Assembly (NCBI GenBank): GCA_019636335.1
Contig: JAHBXR010000026.1
Span: forward strand, 1-64,000
Source: Pirellulales bacterium
GTDB lineage: Bacteria; Planctomycetota; Planctomycetia; Pirellulales; JAEUIK01
Direction: 5' to 3'
Length of the DNA stretch: 64,000 nt
Within the stretch, counting starts at the first letter, position 1. Each line of letters opens with the position of its first letter. Both the position numbers and the translations under genes were made by a program. The notes beneath the pieces were generated by a model that worked only from the letters and a program-made list of their open reading frames with translations, had not been told where the DNA came from and did no database searches. Shown piece by piece: positions 7,483 through 16,181 of this stretch.

Positions 7483-9812
7483 GCTGTTCTATCTATTTTC
7501 CACGAATTCTCTCGTGTTGGCCGGTGTATCTCTCGCTGGCGCTCGCGCTTCTTGCACTTGCCACACCGCCGGCGGTGCTGGCGCAAGGAGGGGCCTCCGC
7601 GCCAGCGGCCAAGTCGAGCGACCGTCCGGAGTTCAAGGCGATCTCGGTGGGCATCGAGCATCGCTACAAGACCGCCAGTTGGACACCCGTCGAGTTCACC
7701 GTCGCGGGAGGTAGCGAACCGTTCACCGTTTTGCTGTCGGTCACGGTCGCCGATGGCGATGGCTATCCGAGCGAAGTGACTTCCACGCAGCCGACGGTGA
7801 TTGTGCCGGGGCGCGAGACCAGGCTCTCGATCAACGTGAAGCCAGGGCGCGTGGACGGCAACTTTACCGCCAGGCTTGTGAATGTCGAAAACGGGCGCGA
7901 GGTGGCACGCCACACGTTCGACACGCGTTACGAACAAGATGCCATGCACCCCATGATGGCGCTCGCGTCGGACGACCTGTTGATGGTCATGATGGGGCCC
8001 GGCATCGGGCTCGAGTCGGCCATGCGTCTGCAGGGGATGGCGGATGGCCCGCGCACGAATGCCATCGCAACGTTCCGCAGCGCGAACCAGTTGCCCTCGC
8101 GCTGGATCGGGTACGACGGCGTCGATCTGCTCGTGCTGTCGACGAGCGACGCGACGCTCTTTCGTCCGCTGGCGACCGATAGTGCGCAAGTGACGGCACT
8201 GGACGAGTGGGTCAAACGGGGGGGCAACCTGCTAATGTTCGTGGGCTCGCAGGCGCCCGAGATCCTGGCGGTGGGAGCACCGCTGGCCCGCTTCGCGCCG
8301 GGGGAGTTTGTCGAGATGGTGCCCATGCCCAATCTCGCTCCGCTGGAGGAGTATGCCGAAGATACGAACTCGCCGATCGTCCCCCCCCATGCCCGCAACG
8401 AGGTGCGCCGCATTCAAGTGCCGCGACTCGCGCATGTCGAGGGAGATGTCGAGGCCAGCGCCGGCTCGGATCTTCCGCTGGTCGTGCGGCGCGCGTACGG
8501 CCTGGGGCAGATCACCTTCGTGGCGATCGACCTGGATCGCGCTCCCTTCAGCAATTGGGGGGCGCGCGACAAGTTCGTCAGCCGACTGATGGGCTATCCC
8601 ACGCGCGCCCCGCAATCGGCCGACGACTCTCTCACGATGCTGTCGGGCCAGTCGTATGGCGACATCGCGGCGGCGCTACGCAGCGTGCTCGACGCGTTCG
8701 AAGGGGTGCGCATTGCGCCGTTCTGGTTCGTGGCGATGCTCGTGTTCGGGTATATCGTGCTGATCGGGCCGGTCGATTACTTCCTGGTGCGGCACGTCTT
8801 CAAACGCATGGAACTGACCTGGATCACCTTCCCCGCGATGGTGCTCACAATCAGCGTGGGCGCGTATGCGCTGGCCTTTTGGATGAAAGGCGATCAGTTG
8901 CTGGTGAACCAGATCGATCTGCTCGACGTTGATGTCGCCACCGGCCAGATGCGCGGCACCAGTTGGTGGAATGTCTTCAGCCCCACCTCGAGCTCGTACG
9001 ACGTGAAGATCGCTCCCGTCTTGCCGAATGGCGAGACGACGGACAAAGCGGAAGAGCTGGTCTCCTGGATGGGAGCGATCGGCTCGAGCCTGGGGGGGGC
9101 ATACAGCTCGGCGGGGGATCCGCCTCTCTGGGCACGTCCTTATGCGTTCGCTCCTCAACTGGACGAAATGTTGGGCGTGCCGATCCAGGTGTGGTCGACC
9201 AAGAGCTTCACATCGCAGTGGAACCTGACCGACGAAGTGGGACAGCAGGTCATCGAATCTTCGTTACGGTACGAGAATAGCGACGTGCTGGCCGGCACGA
9301 TCCGCAGCCGCTTGAAGATGTCGCTGACCGATTGCGTGATCGCCCACGACATTTGGGCTTACCCCATTGGCAAGCTGGTCGCGGCCGAGGAAGGCCGGCC
9401 GGGAGACGAGATCGATTTGTCCGATCTGGCCCAACGACGCATCCGGCTCGAGCGTTGGCTCTCGCAAGGCGATCGCACGCCGGCCGAACCGAATGCCACC
9501 GGTTTGAACGTCACCTTGACGCCGGGAGTGTTTGAAATAAACGCCCCCGAATTGGTCTTGCGCATGCTCTTCTTCAAGGCCGCGGGGGGCGACGCGAAGT
9601 TGGGCATGGTGAATCAATATGAGCATCGGCTCGATCTGAGCCGAAATCTGCGCCCCGGCTTCCGCCGGGCGATTCTTGTCGGGCGGGTCGAGCCCACGGG
9701 TGATGCACCAGCGGCCGCGGCCAACTTGCTGCTCGACGGCGAGGTCATCCGCGGCCCACACGACAAACATTGGGTTCTCTATCGGTTCCTGCTGCCCGTC
9801 GAGGATGAATAA
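7479..9812 (+). CDS. Uncharacterised membrane-anchored protein of an ABC-type operon
   Basis: 777 aa. Start taken as GTG 7479: GGAGAAG lies just upstream, the start overlaps the preceding stop (GTGA), and a signal peptide follows (residues ~1-36, ending AVLAQ). A TTG 14 codons earlier is in the same frame but has no ribosome site. A large exported N-terminal part (~37-420) includes a segment like a flavodoxin/amidotransferase fold (GYDGVDLLVLST, GGNLLMFVGS). Two transmembrane helices follow (near FVAMLVFGYIVLIGP and TFPAMVLTISVGAYALAFW), then a C-terminal beta-rich domain. Similar proteins sit beside ABC-2 ATPase genes in planctomycetes; I recognise the type but not a function. It may couple exported domains to the ABC machinery. 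Confidence 0.62.
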   Translation: MSCSIYFPRILSCWPVYLSLALALLALATPPAVLAQGGASAPAAKSSDRPEFKAISVGIEHRYKTASWTPVEFTVAGGSEPFTVLLSVTVADGDGYPSEVTSTQPTVIVPGRETRLSINVKPGRVDGNFTARLVNVENGREVARHTFDTRYEQDAMHPMMALASDDLLMVMMGPGIGLESAMRLQGMADGPRTNAIATFRSANQLPSRWIGYDGVDLLVLSTSDATLFRPLATDSAQVTALDEWVKRGGNLLMFVGSQAPEILAVGAPLARFAPGEFVEMVPMPNLAPLEEYAEDTNSPIVPPHARNEVRRIQVPRLAHVEGDVEASAGSDLPLVVRRAYGLGQITFVAIDLDRAPFSNWGARDKFVSRLMGYPTRAPQSADDSLTMLSGQSYGDIAAALRSVLDAFEGVRIAPFWFVAMLVFGYIVLIGPVDYFLVRHVFKRMELTWITFPAMVLTISVGAYALAFWMKGDQLLVNQIDLLDVDVATGQMRGTSWWNVFSPTSSSYDVKIAPVLPNGETTDKAEELVSWMGAIGSSLGGAYSSAGDPPLWARPYAFAPQLDEMLGVPIQVWSTKSFTSQWNLTDEVGQQVIESSLRYENSDVLAGTIRSRLKMSLTDCVIAHDIWAYPIGKLVAAEEGRPGDEIDLSDLAQRRIRLERWLSQGDRTPAEPNATGLNVTLTPGVFEINAPELVLRMLFFKAAGGDAKLGMVNQYEHRLDLSRNLRPGFRRAILVGRVEPTGDAPAAAANLLLDGEVIRGPHDKHWVLYRFLLPVEDE

Positions 9813-9930
9813 CGACGCAGACATGAAGCTGTGCATCCCTTGTTTGCTCGACAGGGTGCGACGCACCACAGCACACCCCGACGCGACAGCGACAAGTACC
9901 GCCGACAACTGCTCGAAGAAAGCCAGCACC

Positions 9931-10857
9931 GTGATCGAAACTCGCGACCTGACGAAAACCTACGGCGATCTGTACGCCATCAAGAATCTGCAGTTGAAGC
10001 TCGACAAGGGAGATGTCTTCGGCTTCATCGGCCCCAACGGCGCCGGCAAGACGACGACGATGCGCATCCTGGCCACGCTCTTGAACCCGACCTGGGGCGA
10101 GGCGTACGTCTGCGGCTTCTCGATCTACACGAAGCCGAAGGAGATCCGCCGCCTGATCGGCTACATGCCCGACTTCTTCGGCGTGTACGACGACATGAAG
10201 GTGATCGAATATCTCGAGTTCTTCGCGGCGGCCTATCGCATCAAGGGGGCGGCGCGGCGCAAGATCTGCGACGAGGTGCTCGAACTGGTCGACTTGACCT
10301 ACAAGCGCGATGCCTACGTGACGAGCCTCTCGCGTGGGATGACGCAACGGTTGGGCCTGGCCCGCGTGCTGCTGCACGATCCGCAGGTGCTCTTGCTCGA
10401 CGAGCCGGCGAGCGGGCTCGACCCGCGCGCACGCATCGAGATCCGCGGGCTGCTCAAAGAGCTGCGTCACATGGGGAAGACCATCATGATCAGCAGCCAC
10501 ATCCTGCCCGAGCTGGCCGACATCTGTAACAAGGTGGGGATCATCGAGCGTGGCGAGCTGATCATCAACTCGGACGTGGCCGACGTGATGAAGCAGGTTC
10601 GCCGCCAGGTGGTGCTCAACGTGGCCGTGGCGGGGGATCTGGCGGCTGCCGCCAAGCTGCTCGAGGGGCACGCCTCGGTCGAGAAAGTCGACCTGCAAGA
10701 AAAGATGATCGTGGCCACGCTGGCCGACGGCGTGACCGATTACAGCGAGCTGCCCACGCTGCTGATCCAGGCCGGGCATAAGCTCACGCTCTTCAAAGAA
10801 GACGAGTTGAACCTGGAAACGGCCTTCATGGCACTGACCAAGGGCATCACGGCCTGA
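9931..10857 (+). CDS. ABC transporter ATP-binding protein (ABC-2 type)
   Basis: 308 aa from GTG 9931, which has GAAGAAAG upstream and begins the fold directly (MIETRDLTKTYG), as is usual. An ATG at 9805, overlapping the previous stop, would add 42 residues without similarity. Walker A is GPNGAGKT (34-41), the signature motif is LSRGMTQ, and Walker B is VLLLDEPASGLDP with a following switch histidine (ISSHILPE). The C-terminal ~80 residues form the extra domain seen in ABC-2-type exporters. No permease gene follows; the next gene is on the opposite strand. The membrane partner is therefore either the two-helix protein upstream or encoded elsewhere. Confidence 0.88.
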   Translation: MIETRDLTKTYGDLYAIKNLQLKLDKGDVFGFIGPNGAGKTTTMRILATLLNPTWGEAYVCGFSIYTKPKEIRRLIGYMPDFFGVYDDMKVIEYLEFFAAAYRIKGAARRKICDEVLELVDLTYKRDAYVTSLSRGMTQRLGLARVLLHDPQVLLLDEPASGLDPRARIEIRGLLKELRHMGKTIMISSHILPELADICNKVGIIERGELIINSDVADVMKQVRRQVVLNVAVAGDLAAAAKLLEGHASVEKVDLQEKMIVATLADGVTDYSELPTLLIQAGHKLTLFKEDELNLETAFMALTKGITA

Positions 10858-10909
10858 GTGCTTTTTGTTGCTTTCGATTCACTCGCATGCAGCTTGTTGA
10901 GGACGGCGA

Positions 10910-12619
10910 TTACGGTTCTCTGGCCCAGCGTGCCTTCCATACGCTGATGCCGGCCGCGAGCAGGAAGAAGGTCAGGCCCAACAGAATGCGGTCCAGGCCG
11001 ACAATCTCATAGCGTGCGTTGTCGTACGCGCGTGCGCCGAAGACGAGCAGGCAACTCGCCGCCGCAAGGCCCCCGGCGACGGTCCACACGCGCTCTCGGA
11101 CGAGTTGACCGAAGGCCAGGGCGAGCACCGCCACCACGAGCGGGATTGTGTTGGCCAGCCACGCGGGCAGATCGCCGATCAGCAGTGGGGACTGCGATAA
11201 GGCCGACCAGCAACTTGCCAGGGCGAGCACTGCTGCCGCCCCATAGAGCGGCTTTCTCGCCGGGCCGCGCACGAGTCCGGCCAGAACCAAGACAAGCGCC
11301 AAGGCCAGATTCAGCGGCACGAAGATTCCATATCGTGCCAGGGACGAGTCCGAAAACTCCAGCGACAGCCCCAGCGTGACGAGGGCCGCAAATGCCAACC
11401 AGTGCAGCGCATCTCGTTGACGATAGCCTTGGAAGGCTTGAACGGTCGCGGCCAGCAGTAGGGGCCACCCCTGCGGAACGGTTAGTGATTCCAGATCGGA
11501 AGTGCTTGGGCCGATCAACGACCAGGCCAGCAACGATCCCGTCAGGGCCGTCGTGGCAAATCCACCGCCACGAAGTGCCGCGTAGGCGTACAACGCCGTT
11601 GCCGCGGCGAGTGTCCAGAAGGCGGGCGTGCCGTGCAGTCGCGTGGCAGCGTCGTGATAGAAAATGCCAGCAAGCGTATCGGGACGCAGGGGATAGAAGG
11701 CAATCGCCACGGCCAGCACCGGCAGCGCATACGCGAGATACTCGAGCCCTTTGCGGCGCGAGACGATCGCGCCTTCGAGCACGAGGATCGTCAGCGCCAG
11801 CAACAGAGGCACGAGGAACCAGGGGCCGAAGATGAGTTGGTTCCCCGGCACAAAGTGCAGCGAAACGCACAGGTAGTACGCGCGGACGCAGGCACAGAAG
11901 CCCAAGACTCCGAACAAGGTCCAGGGAAACCACGGCCAGGGCCAAGGGGTGCCGTTCTCGCGCACGGCAGCGGCGCCGCGTCGAACGGCGGGCAGCAACA
12001 ACAGGAAAGCCAGTGACATCGCCGGCGCAAAGCCGAACAGGCCGAATTCGAGAGATCTGCTGTTGGGGTCCGCAAGCCAAGTGACGAGAAGGGGCGGATA
12101 GAAGAAGAACAGCGAGAGGAGCATGTAGTACGGCAGTCGATAGAGCAAGCTCAAGCGAATCCGCAGACCATGGAGCAGCGCTTCGCTGACCACGATGGCA
12201 AAGATCCATCCCAGCAGGTTGTAGGCGAATCCCAGTCGGGGGTTTCTCGCCAGCACATCGTCGAACGTGACCGACATGGCCAGCAGGCCGATCACGACGA
12301 GCAACAACAGGCTGCGGGCGTCTTCCCAGACTTGCCCCCAACGCACGATCAGCAGGGCCGTTGCGGCCAGCAGCACCGTGTACGCGGCCAGCGAGGCCAG
12401 CAACAATCCGGTTTCAAACGAGGCGCCCGTCGTGTCGAACGAGGCGCGCAATCCAGCGAATACGAGCGCTGCGCTGATCGCATAGAACGGATTGTGAACG
12501 TAGAGCCAGCGCAGAGGGCTGCATGCCGCCGTTGGCCCTGGCCCGGAAGGCAGCGTGCCGCGGATTGGGCCTTGCGTCCCGTCCGAGGGCGCGGCGAGCG
12601 ATTCTTGCCGCTTCTCCAT
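10910..12619 (-). CDS. Polytopic membrane protein of unknown function
   Basis: 569 aa. The methionine at 12619 is preferred over the one two codons upstream because GGGGAG then lies six bases before it. A short soluble N-terminus (~40 aa, Pro/Gly-rich) precedes at least twelve hydrophobic segments with short loops over the whole length, ending in a positive tail (KARWAREP). No transport or enzyme motif is recognised; the helix-only architecture could be a transporter or a polymer/glycan membrane enzyme. It converges with the ABC ATPase gene and diverges from the merR-norZ operon. Confidence 0.6.
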   Translation of the reverse strand: MEKRQESLAAPSDGTQGPIRGTLPSGPGPTAACSPLRWLYVHNPFYAISAALVFAGLRASFDTTGASFETGLLLASLAAYTVLLAATALLIVRWGQVWEDARSLLLLVVIGLLAMSVTFDDVLARNPRLGFAYNLLGWIFAIVVSEALLHGLRIRLSLLYRLPYYMLLSLFFFYPPLLVTWLADPNSRSLEFGLFGFAPAMSLAFLLLLPAVRRGAAAVRENGTPWPWPWFPWTLFGVLGFCACVRAYYLCVSLHFVPGNQLIFGPWFLVPLLLALTILVLEGAIVSRRKGLEYLAYALPVLAVAIAFYPLRPDTLAGIFYHDAATRLHGTPAFWTLAAATALYAYAALRGGGFATTALTGSLLAWSLIGPSTSDLESLTVPQGWPLLLAATVQAFQGYRQRDALHWLAFAALVTLGLSLEFSDSSLARYGIFVPLNLALALVLVLAGLVRGPARKPLYGAAAVLALASCWSALSQSPLLIGDLPAWLANTIPLVVAVLALAFGQLVRERVWTVAGGLAAASCLLVFGARAYDNARYEIVGLDRILLGLTFFLLAAGISVWKARWAREP

Positions 12620-12955
12620 GACCATCTCCCCTTCGTCTGTTCCGCAGACAGGCGACGTCGTGCCTCGATACGATGGCGGACGCGAGGAGCAGATTGCGTT
12701 GCGCAGCGGCGCGCTACTTTAGACGCCCGATAAAACGCGGCACCCAGCAACGCTACGAAACAGCGCCCGGCCACCATCGGAATCGACGAGTCGCAGAAAT
12801 GAGACAAGCGCCCTCATTATCCAATCCGCGGCAAAGATGGCAAGAAGAATCGCCGCCAGGCGATGGGCGCCACCCGCAGGAAGGAGCATGTCCAGCCTTG
12901 ACTCTGTAGCATACTCCAGACTGTATGATGGCGCGACCGCGCGGAGAACAAAGCC
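12620..12955. other. Divergent intergenic region upstream of merR
   Basis: About 335 bases between the polytopic membrane gene (minus) and the MerR gene (plus). It holds the MerR-type promoter described at 12898-12929. Nothing else is recognised. Confidence 0.6.
12898..12929 (+). promoter_or_regulatory. MerR-type promoter with 20-bp spacer and operator dyad
   Basis: The -35 TTGACT (12898-12903) and -10 TATGAT (12924-12929) are separated by 20 bp, the over-long spacing typical of MerR-controlled promoters. The spacer holds an imperfect dyad centred near 12911-12912: ACTCTGTAG (12901-12909) against CTCCAGACT (12914-12922), seven of nine pairs. It lies 26 bp before the MerR start codon, so the regulator probably controls itself and the downstream norZ genes. 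Confidence 0.72.
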
Positions 12956-13363
12956 ATGAAACCCATGAAAATCGGCGAGATCGCCAGGCTCTCGGGCACA
13001 AGCGTCGAGACGATTCGCTATTACGAACGGGAAGGCCTGCTGCTCGAGCCGGAACGTCGCCCCTCGGGTTACCGACAATACGACGAGACCACGGTCGAGC
13101 GGCTGAAGTATATCCGGCAGGCGAAGGATCTCGGTTTCACGCTGGCCGAGATTCGCGAACTGCTGGAACTCTCGTCCGCGCATTCGAGCTGCAATCATAT
13201 CCGGCAGCGCGCCGAGGCGAAGATGGCGGACATCGAAAGCAAGGTGCGTCATCTGCAGCAAATGAAACGTTCGCTCGGCAGGATCGTGAAGCGTTGCCGA
13301 GCGAACGAACCAAGCGTCGATTGCCCCCTGTTGCACAAGACCAAGGGACGATCGGCGACGTAG
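12956..13363 (+). CDS. MerR-family transcriptional regulator with three-cysteine metal-sensor pattern
   Basis: 135 aa (a start at Met4 is also possible). The N-terminal winged helix-turn-helix is canonical (KIGEIARLSGTSVETIRYYE, then GLL and YRQYDE), followed by a long dimerisation helix. Cysteines at 79, 114 and 123 have the 35/9 spacing of the Hg(II) ligands of Tn501 MerR (82/117/126). No mercury genes are near. The next gene, 27 bp downstream, encodes an NO reductase, so the effector may be a thiol-reactive metal, NO or related stress. A MerR-type promoter lies directly upstream. The family is certain; the inducer is inferred. Confidence 0.9.
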   Translation: MKPMKIGEIARLSGTSVETIRYYEREGLLLEPERRPSGYRQYDETTVERLKYIRQAKDLGFTLAEIRELLELSSAHSSCNHIRQRAEAKMADIESKVRHLQQMKRSLGRIVKRCRANEPSVDCPLLHKTKGRSAT

Positions 13364-13390
13364 CAACGAACTTCAGGCGGAGATCATGCT

Positions 13391-15616
13391 ATGCGACGAC
13401 TCTGGATCGCGTTTACCCTCGTCATGGGACTTTCGTTTCTCGTGCTGGGGTGGATCGGCACGAGGATCTACCAGGAGATGCCGCCGCTGCCGGCGAAGGT
13501 GCTCTCGAGCGATGGCCAGGTGGTCATCGACACGGGGGAGATCCAGGCCGGACAGAATGTCTGGCAGACGCTGGGGGGGATGGAGGTCGGTTCGATCTGG
13601 GGGCACGGCAGCTATGTCGCCCCCGACTGGACCGCCGATTGGCTGCATCGCGAGGCCGTGTTCGTGCTCGATCGATGGGGGACGATGGAGTTTGGCGCCG
13701 ATTATGCGCAGCTCGGCGAAGAGCAGCAGGCGCAGCTCCAGGGGAGGCTCACCGAGGAGATTCGAACCAATACCTACGATCCGGCGACGAACGCGATCAC
13801 GATTTCTCCTCTGCGCGCGGAGGCCTTTCAGTCGAATCTCGAGCATTACTCCGATGTCTTCGCGAATGGCAGGTCCGAGTATGCAATTCCCCAAGGCGCC
13901 GTCACCGATCCCGCGCGCTTGCAGAAGTTGGCGGCGTACTTTTTCTGGACGGCCTGGGCGGCCACCACGAATCGGCCGGAATCTTCGATCAGCTATACCC
14001 ACAATTGGCCCCACGAGCCGTTGGTGGGGAATCGCCCGACCGGCGAGACGGTCGTCTGGACCGGCGTGAGCATCATCATGCTGCTGGCTGGCATCTCGGC
14101 GATGGTCTGGTGGCACGCGGCGCGTAACCGAGAGGAGGAAGCGATGCCGCTGCCCGACGCCGATCCGTTGGGCGAATGGGTGGCGACGCCGTCGCAACGT
14201 GCCACGATCAAGTACTTCTGGGTCGTGGCGGCCTTGATCCTGGTGCAGATGCTATTGGGGGTCATCACCGCGCACTACGGCGTGGAAGGAGATGGCCTGT
14301 ACGGCATCCCACTCTCGAAATGGCTCCCCTACAGCGTGACGCGCACCTGGCACGTGCAGGCCGGCTTGTTCTGGATCGCCACGGCCTGGCTGGCCGCCGG
14401 TTTGTTCATCGGGCCGCTGGTCAGCGAATTCGAGCCCAAGGGACAACGCTTCGGCGTCAATCTGCTCTTTCTCGCGCTGCTCGTCGTCGTGGTAGGATCG
14501 TTGACCGGCCAGTGGCTGAGCGTGCAGAATCATCTTTCCGATCGGGTGTCGTTTTATCTCGGGCACCAGGGATACGAATATGTCGATCTTGGCCGTGCGT
14601 GGCAGATCGCGCTGTTCGTGGGCTTGTTGCTCTGGTTGGTGCTGATGGTGCGGGTATTGCTGCCGGCATTGCGCCGGCCGGGGGAGCAAAAGCAACTGGT
14701 CACGCTGCTCGCCGTGGCGAGCGCGGCGATCGCCCTCTTCTACGGGGCGGGGCTCACCTGGGGGCAGCATTCGCATCTCTCCATCGTCGAATACTGGCGC
14801 TGGTGGGTTGTCCACCTGTGGGTAGAAGGGTTCTTCGAGGTCTTCGCCACGACCGTGATTGCCTTCTTCTTCATGCGGCTGGGGCTGATTCGTCCGGGGA
14901 TCGCCGCGGCGGCCGCGCTCCTCTCGGCGACGATCTTTCTCTCTGGCGGCATCATCGGCACGTGCCATCATCTGTACTTCTCCGGCACCCCGACCGTGGC
15001 GCTTGCCTGGGGCGCGGTGTTCAGCGCCCTCGAAGTCGTGCCTCTCACGCTCGTCGGCTTCGAAGCCATGGAAGACTTGCGCCGCTCGCGCCTCACTCCC
15101 TGGGTGCAGCAATACAAGTGGCCGATCTATTTCTTTATCTCCGTCGCATTCTGGAATATGATCGGCGCGGGATTGTTCGGCTTCATGATCAATCCACCCT
15201 TCGCGCTCTACTACATGCAGGGCCTCAACACCACACCGGTACACGGTCATGCGGCGTTGTTTGGCGTCTACGGCATGCTGGGCATCGGTTTGATGCTGGT
15301 CTGCCTGCGGGCACTCCTTCCGGGCCGAGAATGGCGAGACGGACTGCTGAAGTTCGCTTTCTGGGCGCTGAATGGTGGGCTGATGGCCATGTGCGTGCTG
15401 AGCCTACTGCCCGTCGGACTGCTGCAGACCTGGGCCTCGGTCGAGCATGGCTACTGGTACGCGCGCAGTGCCGAATTCATGCAGACGCCGGTGATGCAGA
15501 ATCTGCGCTGGATGCGCGTGTTGGGAGATACGGTGTTCTTCCTGGGGGCGGTAGCACTGGTCTGCTTTGTCGCCGGCTTGAAGTCGGGGCACTCGTTTCG
15601 AAAGGCGAATGCATGA
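13391..15616 (+). CDS. norZ: Quinol-dependent nitric oxide reductase (qNOR)
   Basis: 741 aa. Single-subunit NO reductase of the haem-copper oxidase superfamily, reducing 2 NO to N2O with electrons from quinol at the cytoplasmic membrane. The N-terminus (residues ~1-240) is a NorC-like domain, one helix plus a periplasmic part without a haem CxxCH, as in quinol enzymes. The NorB part (~270-741) shows the membrane histidines and signature segments HLWVEGFFE, GTCHHLYFSG and HGHAALFGVYG. The ATG at 13391 has GGAG eight bases upstream. It follows merR by 27 bp and overlaps the DUF542 gene (ATGA). With no nir or nos genes here, NO detoxification is more likely than full denitrification. Confidence 0.94.
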   Translation: MRRLWIAFTLVMGLSFLVLGWIGTRIYQEMPPLPAKVLSSDGQVVIDTGEIQAGQNVWQTLGGMEVGSIWGHGSYVAPDWTADWLHREAVFVLDRWGTMEFGADYAQLGEEQQAQLQGRLTEEIRTNTYDPATNAITISPLRAEAFQSNLEHYSDVFANGRSEYAIPQGAVTDPARLQKLAAYFFWTAWAATTNRPESSISYTHNWPHEPLVGNRPTGETVVWTGVSIIMLLAGISAMVWWHAARNREEEAMPLPDADPLGEWVATPSQRATIKYFWVVAALILVQMLLGVITAHYGVEGDGLYGIPLSKWLPYSVTRTWHVQAGLFWIATAWLAAGLFIGPLVSEFEPKGQRFGVNLLFLALLVVVVGSLTGQWLSVQNHLSDRVSFYLGHQGYEYVDLGRAWQIALFVGLLLWLVLMVRVLLPALRRPGEQKQLVTLLAVASAAIALFYGAGLTWGQHSHLSIVEYWRWWVVHLWVEGFFEVFATTVIAFFFMRLGLIRPGIAAAAALLSATIFLSGGIIGTCHHLYFSGTPTVALAWGAVFSALEVVPLTLVGFEAMEDLRRSRLTPWVQQYKWPIYFFISVAFWNMIGAGLFGFMINPPFALYYMQGLNTTPVHGHAALFGVYGMLGIGLMLVCLRALLPGREWRDGLLKFAFWALNGGLMAMCVLSLLPVGLLQTWASVEHGYWYARSAEFMQTPVMQNLRWMRVLGDTVFFLGAVALVCFVAGLKSGHSFRKANA

Positions 15617-15828
15617 CCGCCTCGAAATGCGATCTCGACACGGCGGTGCCCGATTGGGTGATCGAATGCCCGGGGGCGTTGCTCGTGTTTCAGGAGTTGG
15701 GGATCGACTATACCTGCGGGGGCAAGTCGTTGGCTGGTGCCTGCCGCGAACGGGGGCTCGACGCACCGTTCGTACTCGCGCGATTGCAACGTTTGCTCGA
15801 CGCAGAAGCGGAAGGGGCAGGGGGTTAA
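15613..15828 (+). CDS. DUF542 (Ric/ScdA N-terminal domain) protein
   Basis: 71 aa, overlapping the norZ stop by four bases. It matches the N-terminal DUF542 domain of Ric/ScdA/YtfE iron-sulphur-cluster repair proteins: an acidic residue before VPDWVIECPGALLVF, then GIDYTCGGKSL and a C-terminal helix. Full Ric proteins carry a hemerythrin-like di-iron domain after this; here it is absent, so this is a domain-only protein that may act with a separate hemerythrin. DUF542 genes frequently accompany NO reductase genes. The short length is real: the stop is clear and the next gene starts 26 bp later. Confidence 0.87.
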   Translation: MTASKCDLDTAVPDWVIECPGALLVFQELGIDYTCGGKSLAGACRERGLDAPFVLARLQRLLDAEAEGAGG

Positions 15829-15854
15829 TTTCTCACACAAGGGAGGGCCGTACG

Positions 15855-16181
15855 ATGGCGATTCCACATGCACAACCGGGTGAAGTGATCGAGGTGCGTC
15901 CCTTAGGGGCCTCGCTGGACAGGGCAATGACCACCACGCTGATCAAGACGGCGCGGCTCGAGGTCGTACGTTTGGTCATGAGCAAGGGCAAGGAGATTGC
16001 CGCCCATCGGGCGCCGGGGGAGATCACCGTCCAATGCCTGGAGGGGAAAGTGGCCTTCACGGCGCAGGGCAAGACGCAAGAACTTACCGCCGGACAGCTC
16101 CTTTACCTGAACGCCGGCGAACTTCACGCGGTAAACTGTCTGGAGGATGCCTCGATCTTGCTCACGATCCTGCTGGCATGA
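15855..16181 (+). CDS. Small cupin-domain protein
   Basis: 108 aa starting at ATG 15855, after GGGAGG. A single cupin beta-barrel: residues ~45-100 carry KGKEIAAHRAPGEITVQCLEG (one or two possible metal histidines), then GQLLYLNAGELHAVNCLED (the second cupin motif, with E and H). Such small cupins bind a metal and occur with NO-stress genes. Its stop overlaps the MOSC gene start (ATGA at 16178-16181), so it belongs to the merR-norZ transcription unit. The specific activity is unknown. Confidence 0.82.
   Translation: MAIPHAQPGEVIEVRPLGASLDRAMTTTLIKTARLEVVRLVMSKGKEIAAHRAPGEITVQCLEGKVAFTAQGKTQELTAGQLLYLNAGELHAVNCLEDASILLTILLA

Noticed and set aside
14252-15250. Long frames antisense and in another phase over norZ
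   Set aside because: norZ itself is unmistakable. Only the last 71 codons of the plus-strand second frame (from 15613) are a real gene.
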